A DNA stretch of 50,000 nt from Glandiceps talaboti (GCF_964340395.1 NC_135551.1:21898503-21948502); one strand, 5' to 3'. Numbered from the stretch's first letter, positions 1 to 24,392 are shown. Program-made: numbers and translations. Notes: generated by a model from the sequence alone, not told the origin.

Positions 1-283
1 ATATAAATTGCTTATCTAGTAAGCTAGCGAGCGGGGAGAATGATATTCTAACTACTTAAACTAGAGCTCTTATTTGATATGTTTCCGACGACTTGCAAAA
101 TGAAAAATAACCATTTGAGAGAGCATTCTCATGTTGGGCAAAACTAAAAAAAGACACTGGGCTAACAAAATACTAGTATAATAACAGTTGAAAAAATGAT
201 AATAGGTTTATTCCTACGTGATCTTTTATCTTAGCCAGTTATGTCTGCGTAATAAAGTTAATAAATAAGTTGTGATTTCCTAC

Positions 284-3014
<2,731 letters not shown>

Positions 3015-3350
3015 TGTGTCTTTACTTTCGAAATCTAAAAACAAGAGAAAATGACAATCAGAATCATCAGGTAGAAGAGTGCCCTTACTATCGTACCTTG
3101 AAATCCTTAGCTTGGTACAAGCTACTACTGCCAAATGCTGTTGCTGAAATTCATAAATTTCATAAAATCTCTTTCATAGCAGTATTTAACATCTCGCTGT
3201 TCTAGCAGGCGTTACTGCCATACTGAACAAAACTGAACAAAAAAGGAACTACACTTCATACCAAGTATTTTAATCGATACGGTCACATGTAGAAGGCATA
3301 CTACTTTTCGAGAGCACAGACTTAAATGAGAAGAATGGGTAGAGCATGCT

Positions 3351-3600
3351 GTCGGTGGCCGAGTGGTTATACCACTTGCCTCTTACCACTGTGGTTGTGG
3401 TTCAAACCCATTCTGGATTCGATTAAATTTACCACACTGTAAGTAAGAAGAGTGTCGTTCATTTTGACTCTACCGAACAGAGCATTTCCACTTGCATTAA
3501 CACTGAACCCATGAGGGGTGGTCTGAACTGGGCTTCTTGGGAGACAAGTGTTTATATACTTAGAGAATTATCCAGTATTAAAAAAAGATTGTTATTATTT
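3351..3600 (+). mobile_element. tRNA-derived SINE, copy 1 (degraded)
   Basis: The head is tRNA-like (Ser/Leu class): an A box TGGCCGAGTGG at 3356-3366 and a B box GGTTCAAACC at 3399-3408, the two RNA polymerase III promoter boxes. The body matches the copy at 42645-42930 along its length (AAATTTACCAC.CTGTAAGTA, CCCATGAGGG.TGG, TTCTTGGGAGA.AAGTGTTTA) and ends in a TTATTATT tail. Compared with copy 2 it lacks the CCGGGTACTCCGG segment. Confidence 0.82.
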
Positions 3601-4650
3601 CAAAACATGAAACTCTTTGACAATTGTAACAAATGAAAAATTATCCAGTGGAAATCTCAACCACCTCTTTGAAACACAATAATATATACAATACACATGA
3701 GGACAATTTAGTTTCCTTCTTCGTCTCATTGAGTATACAAGTGCTTCTGCCATCATGTTTACTACAACAGCGTTCTTGCTACAAAGAGTATATGTTTCAT
3801 CTATACCATCAAATTGAATGTAAATTTAGTTGGTATCTGTTCTTTGTTCCAGAACTTTCCATGGGCAGTTTACAAGGATTGAACAATTCATTGCCAATCA
3901 CATCTCGCGACGTTTCGGCATGTTTTGTTTTAACTAACACTGGGAAAATCACCATATTATTTCACATGAGACCCTCTTTTCCGGTTGAGACGCGCATAGG
4001 AAATCCCCGTCACGAATATTTTACCTGGTCAGTCCAAGATATGATCTGTACAAAATAACTCTAACACTGGTCATGCACAAGAAGTTCATAATTTATTGCA
4101 CTGATCATGAAAACAGTGAACATCGAGAACAGAAATCGATCTGGGACGGAAAAAGTCATGGATTACGACAAAGTTATTCAGTGTCACAAAACAGACCCGG
4201 GTTACACTACCTTGGCCCGGATCAAATCTTGGTATTATTTTTCAACTCTGTCGGCCCGGGTCGAAATGTTAGGCCTCTGACGATGCCATTGCATTTAATT
4301 ACTTCAAGAGATTGGAGAAGAAAAATCTCTTTGGAACATATAGAACATTACAAGTAGACATAAATATATTCATGTAAAACTGCAATGTGGTCAACCCTTA
4401 CGTATGCCATCATCATACACAGAACTGAAACCAAGAACTTACCTGTTAACTGTCAGAAGTAACAACTGTATTACGAACAAATGCACGAATGTGTTCAAGC
4501 TCTCTTTGATCACGTTATATTAAACTTTTAATTTGCATGAACACAAAAGAGGCATGTTTTGTGACAACTATTTCCGTTTTTATGTACAATTGCAGGTACA
4601 ATTATTTCATTTCGATTTCATCAGTTGTTAATAAAGAAAAATATTGACAT

Positions 4651-4987
4651 CAAGTATTTTAATGGATGAGGATTTGGTATTTATTTTGGATTTTCAATTT
4701 ATAAAACAATTTTATCATGGCGTTCCACTTGAAATGTGAAACAATATTGTCCAAGTCTTAATACATTGCAAAACGCTCAAAAAATGTGTTACAAACTTAT
4801 TTATCGAACGTACAATAACACACATTTTACACATTTATTATGCTTTTGCAATTTATTGAACTGCAAACAAGAACTTGGCATATGGTGTGTCACATTGATT
4901 TGTTAAGAAGGAAAAGTGATGATAAATTTTTTGTAAATTAAAAATCAAAAATAAGTACCCAATCCTCATCCACATGGCCACTTTAAT
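4651..4987. mobile_element. Palindromic MITE (family 1, copy B, diverged)
   Basis: The same ends and centre as 1279-1634: TGGATGAGGATTTGG inward on the left, CCACATGGCCACTTTAAT on the right, and a central GAACGTACAATAACACAC. The arms pair less well and the left terminus has decayed, so this is an older copy. Confidence 0.75.
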
Positions 4988-5405
4988 TCAATCAATAGTC
5001 AGTATCGCATGATTTTGGTCGAATGCAACATCAACGATCATTTGGATGTGGTGTTGCCTCTATGACACTTACTAACCTTTGACTACTACAGGCACATGTG
5101 TTTCCACCGCTGTTGCTATTTCGATACTATACATGGTTATTTCATCAGATCTAGAAGGGGAAAATAAACACCTATCTTAATGACTTTCTGCTTCATTCAA
5201 AATTACAATGTTGATTACCTATGCTATAGTTAACTATACGAAGTTTTAAAGTAAGATTACAAAATATCAATAGTGTATTTAGATGTTATTTTTCTTCCCT
5301 CAGCCAATGAAAATATGAGTGACCTAAGGTCTTTGTCACTACGAGTCGATAGACGAGTTGCGACAATTCTTGGGTCACTAGTAGTTTCCGGAAAATAATA
5401 ACATC

Positions 5406-6602
5406 TAAGGGAGAGATCAGTTTTTACGGCCAGGGGTGGGCCGGCGACTTCTTGTTCGTGTTGTACTTAAAAATAGTGACCCCCACCTGTGATTCATCCA
5501 CAAAACAATCCAACCCCATCTGACAAATACAAAAACACACTGACCCCCCCCCCCCCCGACATCTGTTGACAAGAAATATTCTTCGTGTGCTTGCAAAAGA
5601 CACTCTAGATTCTCAAAGCACAATACAGCACACTGCATAGTTATTTCTTACATTTACAATAATTTTAAATGTATCTGGTAAATTGCTGTCCCAAATTCAT
5701 TGCTTCACATGTATAAAGATCTTTAGACAGGAACCCTGTGTGAAGTATGATTGTCTGTTCATGGACATGCAAAATATTCATGGTTTAGTAACCAAAATTT
5801 CTAGGATATCTCTTAGATTGAGTGAACTATTACCATTATAGATTAATTCAGCTAATTGTAAAGTACAATATTAGAAATGGAGTTAATATAATTGTAAACC
5901 TAGGGGTTTCAGTAATAAGTTTCAAAGTAGGGAGAGAACTGGAAACAGTATGGGGAGAAGTGCACGCTACGCGCGTGTGCGGCTGCTTTACAAGCTGCTA
6001 TACAAGGGGTTGGGGGGTTGGGAGGGGTAAGAGCCTTTTGAAAAATTTTGAGCACCACTCAGAAGTAAAACACAACTTAGTTATATCGTAAAAGTATGAC
6101 TAATTTTAGGGTTTCAAAAGTTTACATCATTTCAAGTCATATTGACACAAATGATAATACAAAAAGATCAAGTAGAAAGTTAGAAAAGTTTGGGAAAACA
6201 TGCACAGTGGAGGTCAGTACGTTACCAGTTAGATTAGAGATACAAATTCATTAAATATTTGAAAGTGTGTCTCTGTTGGCTGTGTTTGTGTACAATTCAA
6301 CATGTTCAGGTCAATGGAGGCACAGATTTTAGAGTCAGTCCATCCAGATAAATTTCAAGGTATTTCATTTCTTATGTGTTTATGGTTTATTGTATGCACA
6401 TACATTTGTTGTATGGATATTTAAGTACAGCAGGGTCGTTTATGATTTCGTTCAGTTGTTGAAAATAAGGTAACCCCCCCCCCATTATTCACTTTGTAAA
6501 AATAATGACACCCCCACCCTTCTTTCAGTCCCAAATTAAGGTGCCCCCCCCCCGATCGATTTACAGGCGGTCCCCCCGGCCGTAATAACTGATCGCTCCC
6601 TA
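5406..6602. mobile_element. Non-autonomous TIR element, about 1.2 kb
   Basis: The left end TAAGGGAGAGATCAG..TTACGGCC at 5406 and the inverted right end at 6573-6602 (GGCCGTAATAACTGATCGCT then CCCTA) match. The next 100-150 bp are similarly C-rich inverted relatives (AATAGTGACCCCCACC against AATAATGACACCCCCACCC). No transposase is visible inside. Exact ends and target duplications are uncertain. Confidence 0.6.
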
Positions 6603-9015
6603 AATATGGCAATTTTGAACGTTTTGACTCATATTTCGAACAAAGCAGAACCTTACGAAATGCATTTACAGTAATCGTTTAAAACCTTTCACAAAAAGAG
6701 AATTTACATGGTCAGAAAGAAGAGGTGATATTAAAAAAGTGGATGTGATGTTTGTCCTACCAGCAATTCTTCTAGATATCGTATGTCATGTCATGTCTTG
6801 TGTAGGCGTTCTACACAGTGCAGTCAGAGAGAACGAGTGTTAATTAAATCAACTGGACGCGTACGTGCGCGGAATAAGCTGAGGTCATTAGGTGATGTCG
6901 TGGACTCGTGACGCTTACGATATCCAATGTTTGAATTATCTACTGGTTTGGTAGGGATGTACAACCTTGGTACTGAGGTAGCCACTTACCATACTTTAGA
7001 CCGAGTTAGATAGATCGGTCCCATTTTAGACCAAGACACTTGGTAGGTGCCCCCATCTAGGGCACATCCAATACGTAGGAAGGCGGTGGGTGGAAGTGGG
7101 GGGGGGGGGAGTAATGCGAAGTATTTCTTATAACCTGTGACCCTCAAAGATACCATTTTCAAAAGTGATAATATTGGTAAAATGATATCGATATCACAAC
7201 TGATAACTCACCAATGTCGAAACCAAAGAGTCAACAAGTAAGACATTGGACAGTTGTAGAAACCGACAAACAAAGGATGGAAGAAATATTTGCACCGGGT
7301 CAAAGTCTGTTTTACTCTATCATTGTGTTGGAATGATATGGAACCACGACTGTAATGATATTTCTGTCACAAAATGAATAAAACCTAAATTGGATATATT
7401 GTTTGCTTTACCAGCAAGTCTTACAGATGTAATATTTATTGGTATGTGTAATTAAATCTACATGACTGGCAGAAGTAAAATTATTTATAACCACTACGAA
7501 CGTGTATCAACTCTGCTTAAATAAGTGGATATGAGAATTTAACAAAACTCAATCTGATAGTAAGCATTAATTTATGTTTTTATTTTTGTCTAGATGGTTA
7601 AAGAATTGATGGAACAGAGTGAGCGATTTATTATGACAAATTTAACTAATCAATTCAAAATGGGGTTCTTTATTACATATTGTCTTGTTCTCGAATATTT
7701 TTGTATCTTCATTTTCTTTTCTTCCTGTTTTCTGTATTTGTTTGACCCCTCGTCGGGGGACATTCTAAGCTCTCCGATCCCCTCTGGTTTCTAATTCAGT
7801 GTCGTGTAACCTTCTGTACTGTACTATTTCTCTCTTTGCAAGTCCCCAGTCTGAAATTATACCTGTGACACTGGCTCTCGTGTATAAAAAAAAATGTATG
7901 CTTGGTCTCACATTTCAACCATTGGTGGCGCTGTACTACACACTGTAATCAGTATCCTGGCTGGTTGAGTTATGTATTGGGCAATCAGTATGCATACATG
8001 AATCAACATGATATACCGAATTATTGCACAGTTTAATACAGCATAAAATTTATCACCATAGATCTATACTTTACCACTTCTTGAAAGCCTCAATGCTGCC
8101 ATCTGTTTCTGGGTGGCTGAAGCACTCGGGCAAGATTTGACAGAGTAAACAAGACAACAACAGCAATGCTCATATTGCCAAAATACTACAGCCAAGCTCT
8201 AAATAACCAGCAGCGGTTACAATCAAGCAAATAATGTCCAGTTATCTAGCAGCCACTCGAACCATTAGACCCTAACAACTCCAGTGTGCTACCCACTATA
8301 CAGAAAGCATGGTGCTCACAACATCCTTACCACCTGGGCCATGCACAATGCTTGACAGGTTTCTGCTATGCTACAAAAGTATTCTATCTTCCTTTAAATA
8401 GTGGTAATCTGGTAGTGAAATGTGGTAATAGTGGTAATGACAATATTATAATAATAATGACGAGAAATCACTGATCCGAATGTCCATGTATGTGTGTCAA
8501 GTAGAATGTCAGAGTATGCTTCGATGTTGAAGACATGCACATCATATGCTGATCATTATGCAAATAATTATGCAAATATAAATGTTATTGATATGTAAAA
8601 TAGTATGCAAATTAGCAATCACACTTGCAAGCTAAACTCCAGGGGGAGAACACTGAACTGCTGAATATTTGAAGACAAGTTGTATAAACAGATATACACA
8701 GACTAAGAAACTCACAAACGTCACATTTTAATAACCAAAGCATTTGTTATTGTCACTTTATTATAAATAGTTTAATTGTTAGAGATTGTTTACAAGCAAC
8801 AACAATGCTCAACTTTTAAGCGCAGAATTTTAACTGACTGTAATCACAGTCACAAAATTGACAACAACAAAAAACAGCAACAAGAAACATTGTGTACACT
8901 TGATTGACTGGCATTTCTTAAAACAATATACAGGCCATTCATTCTGTAGTCCCTCTTTATTCACAATGTACACAACAGAGTTTATTTTTTACACCGATCA
9001 ACATTGAAATACACA

Positions 9016-9444
9016 GGGGAACACCACTCCAGGAAATGAAAGCATTTTTGTCAACTTTTTTTTGGGGGGGGGGGGGGTGAGGGGGGTGTTTCTGGTGAAT
9101 GATTTTATGATCTCGCACAATTGCCAATAAACTCCAAGCTGAAACTTGTGTCATATTCATTGTTCTATGACCCTCTTAGCAGTGATCCAGTGTTGCAATA
9201 ATAAATAATCATGGCCCCTGAGAGCATATTACCTTCAGATAAATAGTCATGAATAGTCATCGTTCATCCAATAAATATACATGTCTGTTAAAACCTATGA
9301 GGCACTGCCAGACCACTGCAAGGACACTGAATGTGAAGCAAGTTTCAATTTGGCATTCCTTGGCACTTGCATTAAAATTATGGGATGTAATATCATGAAT
9401 GACTCTCAAGAACCCAAAATTTATTTCCTGGAGTGGCGTTCCCC
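9016..9444. mobile_element. Inverted-repeat element with GGAACACCACTCCAGG ends
   Basis: A 22-bp segment at 9016-9037 recurs inverted at 9423-9444 with one or two changes. A third copy of the same 22 bp lies at 30233-30254 in an IGF2R intron. The span contains no coding sequence. It may be a MITE or the two ends of a larger mosaic repeat. Confidence 0.5.
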
Positions 9445-9690
9445 CCTTTAAGGTATAATGAATCTCTGGTAATAATTTCTCTGAAAAATCAAAGTTCTTA
9501 AATCTCTCCAACAGTTTGCTATATATAAGCTTGCTCCTGGTCCTTTTGAAATAATATAAGAAATTTGGAGGTTCATCAGCTTCTCTTTTGAGGAAATGAA
9601 TGTTCAGTGGCCATATTGAATTTGGTGGCCATATTGGAATCGGTGGCCATATTGGATTCTAAAATGACTTAATTTTGATATCAGTTTGAC
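9445..9690 (-). repeat. Dispersed repeat related to 47840-48075
   Basis: The reverse complement matches 47870-48075 in order: GACCAGGA.CAAG, AGAGAT.TTAAGAACTT, TTCAGAGAAAT-like blocks. It also carries the GGTGGCCATATTGGA..TCTAAAATGA block whose counterpart has expanded into a 59-bp minisatellite at 47489. Here only a short GGTGGCCATATTG motif is repeated three times (about 9608-9660). Confidence 0.6.
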
Positions 9691-10080
9691 CTTTATTCAA
9701 AATATTTGTATTTCCTTGATTTTAAATGGGTTTGGGTTTTCTTGAACAAAGTAACAGCAAAAGATTCCAATTTTTACATTTGAAGTACATGCTATCTTTA
9801 ATATACTGTAAACCATGATAGCAAAAAATATGCCAGAGTTTATACCCGTCAAATACAGAGTGTAGAAATCTGGTAAAACTCCATAGATTTTCACATCCTG
9901 GTACCTTACTTTTGCTGGGGATCTCTGGTAAAATACCTTAGGAAGTCAGGTTGATTTTACCCACTTACCACTATCGCAAAGCAAGGAATGTTAGACACGT
10001 TAAAATAACATAGAGATAGCGCATACATTTATTTTAAAAGTTGTTAAATTTTTTTTGACATTTGGTAGAACTTTTTTCAG

Positions 10081-10086
10081 TTTATT
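10081..10086 (-). terminator. Candidate poly(A) signal of CHORDC1
   Basis: AATAAA on the minus strand, about 66 nt past the stop codon. Another AATAAA overlaps the stop codon itself (10151-10156) and a third lies at 10028-10033. Which one is used cannot be told from sequence. Confidence 0.45.
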
Positions 10087-10151
10087 TTGTTCATTAATTT
10101 ACAATATTCATATGAATGTCTTGAAAGTGTAATGATATATTACAGGTCACT

Positions 10152-20549
<10,398 letters not shown>

Positions 20550-20603
20550 GGTAATATTCTGGCAATTCACTCACACAAATACAGCCAAACCACTACCCGA
20601 CGG

Positions 20604-20618
20604 GGAAGCTTCGAGAAA
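20604..20618. promoter_or_regulatory. Perfect heat-shock element upstream of CHORDC1
   Basis: GGAAGCTTCGAGAAA contains three alternating 5-bp HSF units (GAAnnTTCnnGAA) with no mismatch. It lies 55-69 bp upstream of the CHORDC1 start codon. CHORDC1 is a known stress-responsive HSF1 target in mammals, so the site fits the gene; use of the site here is inferred. Confidence 0.65.
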
Positions 20619-20711
20619 ACGTGACAGCTGATTGCTTAGTGACCTTCGCTTCCGGGTCAAGGCCGATCGCCATCAACGACAAACTGGAATATTTCTTTCG
20701 TTTTTTTTTCA

Positions 20712-20719
20712 TGACGTCA
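20712..20719. promoter_or_regulatory. CRE-like palindrome TGACGTCA near CHORDC1 start
   Basis: A full 8-bp cAMP-response/ATF consensus, about 165 bp upstream of the CHORDC1 ATG. Position and exact match suggest a promoter site; an 8-bp match alone is weak evidence. Confidence 0.4.
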
Positions 20720-20956
20720 TACTGTTCCAACGCATTTCCTGTGTCAAGTTCCAGTGCATGATTACATTTGATGATTAGTTTTGGCATTTTTCTGGTATCA
20801 GAACGTATAAAGAAGGAAGGTTGAGAATTTTCATCAATTGAGATAGTTAAAACAATAGTTTTAAGATGTTTAATGACCCATATACACGTGTGCACTATAT
20901 CTTCTATGTGAAATAGAAAAGTTGTAGAATTATATTTTTTGAGGAATTTTAACATA

Positions 20957-21065
20957 ATTAATGATATTCAGAAATTAAGCTATATCTTGATAACGCACAC
21001 TTTAAATTCCATATAATTTGGCAAATACATCAAACACAATGTCCAAAGCCTATTGGAATACGGTA
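20957..21065 (+). repeat. Dispersed repeat fragment related to 36571-36680
   Basis: TTAATGATATTCAG..ATTAAGC..TATC.TG and AAATTCCATATAATTTGGCA plus the following 45 bp match the inside of the 36371-36742 element in IGF2R intron 12. Confidence 0.65.
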
Positions 21066-21140
21066 TTAGACTCTCACACAGTCCGCGGAGCTTCGCATGG
21101 CTAAAACTTGGGTTGTTTTGTATGTACCGATAATTGTACT

Positions 21141-21888
21141 CGAATATCTCTGTACTGTGCGCCCTCATCGGTCACATAGGGCTAACATTTCGTTGACGTG
21201 GTGACACTCCGTGTTATGGCACAAGAGCCATATTTGTCATTACGGGATTTTCCTATTTCCTGGAAGCAAGTGGGGTTTCTTATCACTAAGTATTGTTTGT
21301 TGACAATATTTACAAATGTGACAATGCACTCTTACATAACACCTAGTCGACAGTTAACGTTGTAAATGTTTCTCGGCATTTCAACACTGAAACAAATTCC
21401 CGAAAGTTTGAGTTAATTTTCATTTTGCAAGTCAAAATCCCACCATCTTTATTTTAACAAAGAATAGTGGCGTATTTCATTGTGCAACTACTTTTCTCTC
21501 TCCATGATCACTGTAATTTAAAAGTCGACGTAGTTCACCGTCAGTGCAAGATTATTTTCAAGGAGTAAATCATATCAGGCAAAGCTAAGGTCAATGTTTC
21601 ATATATCAGATATTATCAGTTTTATCGACCTATTTTAAGTGCTATTGCAAACAGCTTTAGAGATGCAAACAATGTTTATTATACCCGACTTGCTGGCTCA
21701 CCAAGTTGGGTTTGTAGCACTTGAACGGCTAATAGAGAAAACCGTCATGTTTACATGTAAACAAATATGGCCAATTTCAAGCCCTATTGTGGTTACCGAG
21801 CTCGGCTTCACACTAACACGTCAACGAATGGTTAGCCCTATATAATATATAGTGTGATCGATGAGGGCGCACAGTACAAGGATATTCG
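21141..21888. mobile_element. TIR element between CHORDC1 and IGF2R (about 750 bp)
   Basis: The left terminus CGAATATC..TGTACTGTGCGCCCTCATCG and the following AGGGCTAAC..TCGTTGACGTG recur inverted at 21826-21888 with few changes, giving TIRs of about 60-70 bp. The inner arms are weakly related too (GCCATATTTGT). There is no transposase ORF, so it is a non-autonomous or fold-back DNA element. Confidence 0.72.
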
Positions 21889-22295
21889 GGTTTCTGCTGA
21901 AAATACATAGTGGCATATACTGTAGGAAAACGCTCAGACTGGGTCAAATCTACCCACTTTATCAATTCTTGACAGGAATATTACATAAAGACCTTGCCAA
22001 TTGTTCTTCTATCGTTATTTATAGCACTGTGACATAAAAATTCATATGTTTTTGTGAAATGTAAACTTTCTAATCCATAAGTTTATTCAAGAAACTATGA
22101 GCGAAAAACCGGACCAAAATTTCCGGGAAAACAAGGTACTACTATAACATGTGTTTTATAGTGATGGGTACAGAAAAAAAAAACATATCTAGTATACCCC
22201 CATGATTATCTGTTTATTTGCTGGTTTCTTTAATTATTTTATTTGTCCCTATACTTGACGTTCGTTTGCTTGTTCATTTGTCATTTATTTGATAG

Positions 22296-22300
22296 CATAT

Positions 22301-22351
<51 letters not shown>

Positions 22352-22535
22352 TTTGTTTGTTTGTTTGTTTGTTTGTTTGTTTGTTTGTTTGTTTTGTTTG
22401 TTTGTTTGTTTGTTTGTTTGTTTGTTTGTTTGTTTGTTTGTTTTGTTTTGTTTTGTTTTGTTTTGTTTTGTTTTGTTTTGTTTTGTTTTGTTTTGTTTTG
22501 TTTTGTTTTGTTTTGTTTTGTTTTGTTTTGTTTGT
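22296..22535. repeat. Compound (ATTT)n-(GTTT)n-(GTTTT)n microsatellite
   Basis: Consecutive blocks of TTTA, TTTG and TTTTG units. The change from a 4-bp to a 5-bp unit with the same G/T composition suggests slippage-driven conversion along one tract. Confidence 0.96.
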
Positions 22536-22825
22536 CACACGGTTCCTGGGTCCCCTGTGAGTTGACACGGGATATAGACACACGCTGCTTGCAGGTAACG
22601 TAACCCTCACATCAACACAAACTTATAAACTACACTACCTTGCCATCGGCCTGTGTTCGGTTCAGTCAATTATCGGATGCATATAGACGTTGTTTATGTA
22701 TGAAGACAGTTCTTAATGTGTAGATTCCTTATGAAGGAAACAATGTACATTTTACAACATTTTGATTTCTTCCCATTGCTGTGTTGGCGGCAGTTTGCTG
22801 TCATTGGAGAGATAGTCCCAGTTTA

Positions 22826-22926
22826 TAGAATAGAATAGAATAGAATAGAATAGAATAGAATAGAATAGAATAGAATAGAATAGAATAGAATAGAATAGAA
22901 TAGAATAGAATAGAATAGAATAGAAT
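22826..22926. repeat. (AATAG)n pentanucleotide microsatellite
   Basis: About twenty perfect TAGAA units. Confidence 0.97.
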
Positions 22927-23089
22927 TGCATCCGTTAAGAAAACTACAATTCTTCGTTATTAGATTTCCTGCAATAAGTATTTGGTGCTAAAACAAACTA
23001 GTAAATATATAAACTACAGTAATAATAGTTAAATAAGGTTTATACGAAAGTTTAAACTTTAGGTGAGATAAATGTAATACATAATATCT

Positions 23090-23640
23090 TTTAACTCTGC
23101 AGAATATTTTCTGTTTGATAAGCGCTGATTTTATGAAAGTTGTCAGTGCCATAAGTATGTGTCTTTGATCAGAGTTAAAAAGTCAGAGTAATAAATTTTG
23201 TTTCATTGTCTAGTTCTTTGAAATTGCCTAGACCATCGATTGCAATTAGTCTGGTATACATTTGTTGTCTCTCAATATAAAATATGAAGTGTATTTCATC
23301 TTCTGTCATATTGCAGGTCTTCTTCTTCCATTATAAGGATCAACTTCATAAATGAAGGCTCAGACCCTGGAAAGGTGTTACATAATCTGTTTTCTATCTC
23401 TATTTTTGGTCTTTTATGTCTTCCAATTTCAATTTGTAGATCATGTGAGCTCAGTCTAATTCTTGAAATTAAACCAACTTCCTCTCTATTTTTAATTGGC
23501 TGTCTGTATCTTATTGTGTAACAATTTGTAAGTTCTGAGCTTTGAGTCTTGTTTATCATTGCCTTTGGTCCATTTCTTGGTGAACTACACGTGTTCCAAA
23601 AAGTGTTCCTTTGTGGTATTATTGATGTTTGAAATTCCAT
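23090..23640 (-). pseudogene. Decayed LINE (non-LTR retroelement) fragment, C-terminal region
   Basis: On the minus strand, 23640-23299 reads openly and contains RIRLSSHDLQIEIGRHKRP followed by ENRLC, which resembles the FRLSSHxLxIExGR......RxC region near the C-terminus of many animal non-LTR retroelement ORFs. After a frameshift near 23310 the next frame reads CNMTEDEIHFI, the usual C.....EDE.HFL follow-on, then FKELDNETKFITL and a stop. Frameshift and stop show it is dead. Family cannot be assigned, and no catalytic RT motif is present. Confidence 0.5.
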
Positions 23641-24184
23641 ATTCTTCTTTCATTTTGCAATTATTACAATTTAAGTACAAAAAAAATGAAAAGAAAAGAA
23701 AAACACCACAAAAGAATAGTTGCAAGTGAATCCTATGACGATAAATGGCATTTCCCAATCAATTCCATCCATCCAGACCTACCCATGGTCCAGAGATTGT
23801 GCAAACCAACTCATTTCTACAAATATATTACTCATGTGTCCGCAATTTAGAACCATCCCGATTAAATTCAAAACAGTTATCTGTACACGCCAACCATTAA
23901 AGTGTTTATAGTAGTTTAATAAAACATGAAATCTACGAATACAAATGTGATTTTATGCACGAAAATGGGTCAGACCACTAAAAATGAGGTTTTATTGAGA
24001 ATGGCAACACATGGCTTGTCATAATGAACGAACGATATAGAGGTAAATAAAGCAATCGAGCCGTATTCACTAGATCAGATTGTACTCAATATGTCGCACA
24101 TGTTGTGTGGTGGTGATGACGGCATGGCAGTGATTTTCACTGACCTTAGAATGACCCCACGGTATGACCATTGAACTCATGATC

Positions 24185-24194
24185 GTCATGTGAT
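24185..24194. promoter_or_regulatory. M-box / CLEAR-like E-box upstream of IGF2R
   Basis: GTCATGTGAT contains TCATGTGA, the MITF/TFE-type M-box, and differs at two positions from the CLEAR consensus GTCACGTGAC that TFEB uses on lysosomal genes. It lies 50 bp upstream of the IGF2R ATG. Function is inferred from the gene's lysosomal role. Confidence 0.35.
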
Positions 24195-24243
24195 CTGACA
24201 GCTGACATCATCAGTGCGTCTGCGCTTACAATACATGTACAAC

Positions 24244-24392
24244 ATGGCGGAGTTCCGCAAACCTGCAGAACTATCTCGAGTTTATTTCTTGAAACTTCTG
24301 ATTGTGTTGACTTTTTTGACATTGCACGTTGAAAGCAATGATCTGGTAAATTGTAAAGTTGGGGACTACGATCTCTCTCCACTCCAACCATG
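24244..24392 (+). CDS. IGF2R: IGF2R exon 1 (signal peptide)
   Basis: ATG in context aacATGG; hydrophobic core [14 protein letters not shown] at residues 16-29, likely cleaved near Ser31; then [18 protein letters not shown] opens repeat 1. Donor CATG|gtaagt, phase 2. An in-frame ATG nine bases upstream (24235) has a poorer context, so 24244 is preferred. Confidence 0.88.

Larger units (their letters stand above)
3015..10151. other. Intergenic region between lectin 5' end and CHORDC1 3' end
   Basis: About 7.1 kb with no exon that I can support. It holds a tRNA-derived SINE (3351-3600), a palindromic MITE (4651-4987), a 1.2-kb TIR element (5406-6602), G/C homopolymers (5545-5560, 7100-7110, 9062-9087), an inverted-repeat element (9016-9444) and an old dispersed repeat (about 9445-9690). 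Between 6.6 and 9.0 kb I see only AT-rich unique-looking sequence. Confidence 0.6.
20550..24243. other. Intergenic region between divergent CHORDC1 and IGF2R
   Basis: It holds the CHORDC1 promoter side (20550-20750), a repeat fragment shared with intron 12 of IGF2R (20957-21065), a TIR element (21141-21888), two long simple-repeat arrays (22296-22535, 22826-22926), a decayed LINE fragment (23090-23640) and the IGF2R promoter side (24100-24243). No further gene is seen. Confidence 0.6.

Noticed and set aside
3351-3430. tRNA gene (A and B boxes present)
   Set aside because: The sequence cannot form a full cloverleaf, and it continues into a SINE body shared with 42645-42930, so it is a SINE head.
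3633-4357. Two adjacent plus-strand open frames of 141 and 94 codons
   Set aside because: No recognisable domain, ordinary length for AT-rich noncoding DNA, and no convincing splice partners.
5075-5155. Minus-strand candidate exon (reads MYSIEIATAVETHVPVVVK)
   Set aside because: It has AG and GT at its ends, but nothing joins it in frame to the lectin and the peptide resembles nothing known; most likely chance.
22243-22610. FVCL and NKQT repeat frames
   Set aside because: Simple-repeat translations of the TTTA/TTTG/TTTTG array.
23296-23640. 114-codon minus-strand gene
   Set aside because: The similarity is to a retroelement C-terminus and continues in another frame after a frameshift, so it is listed as a dead LINE fragment.
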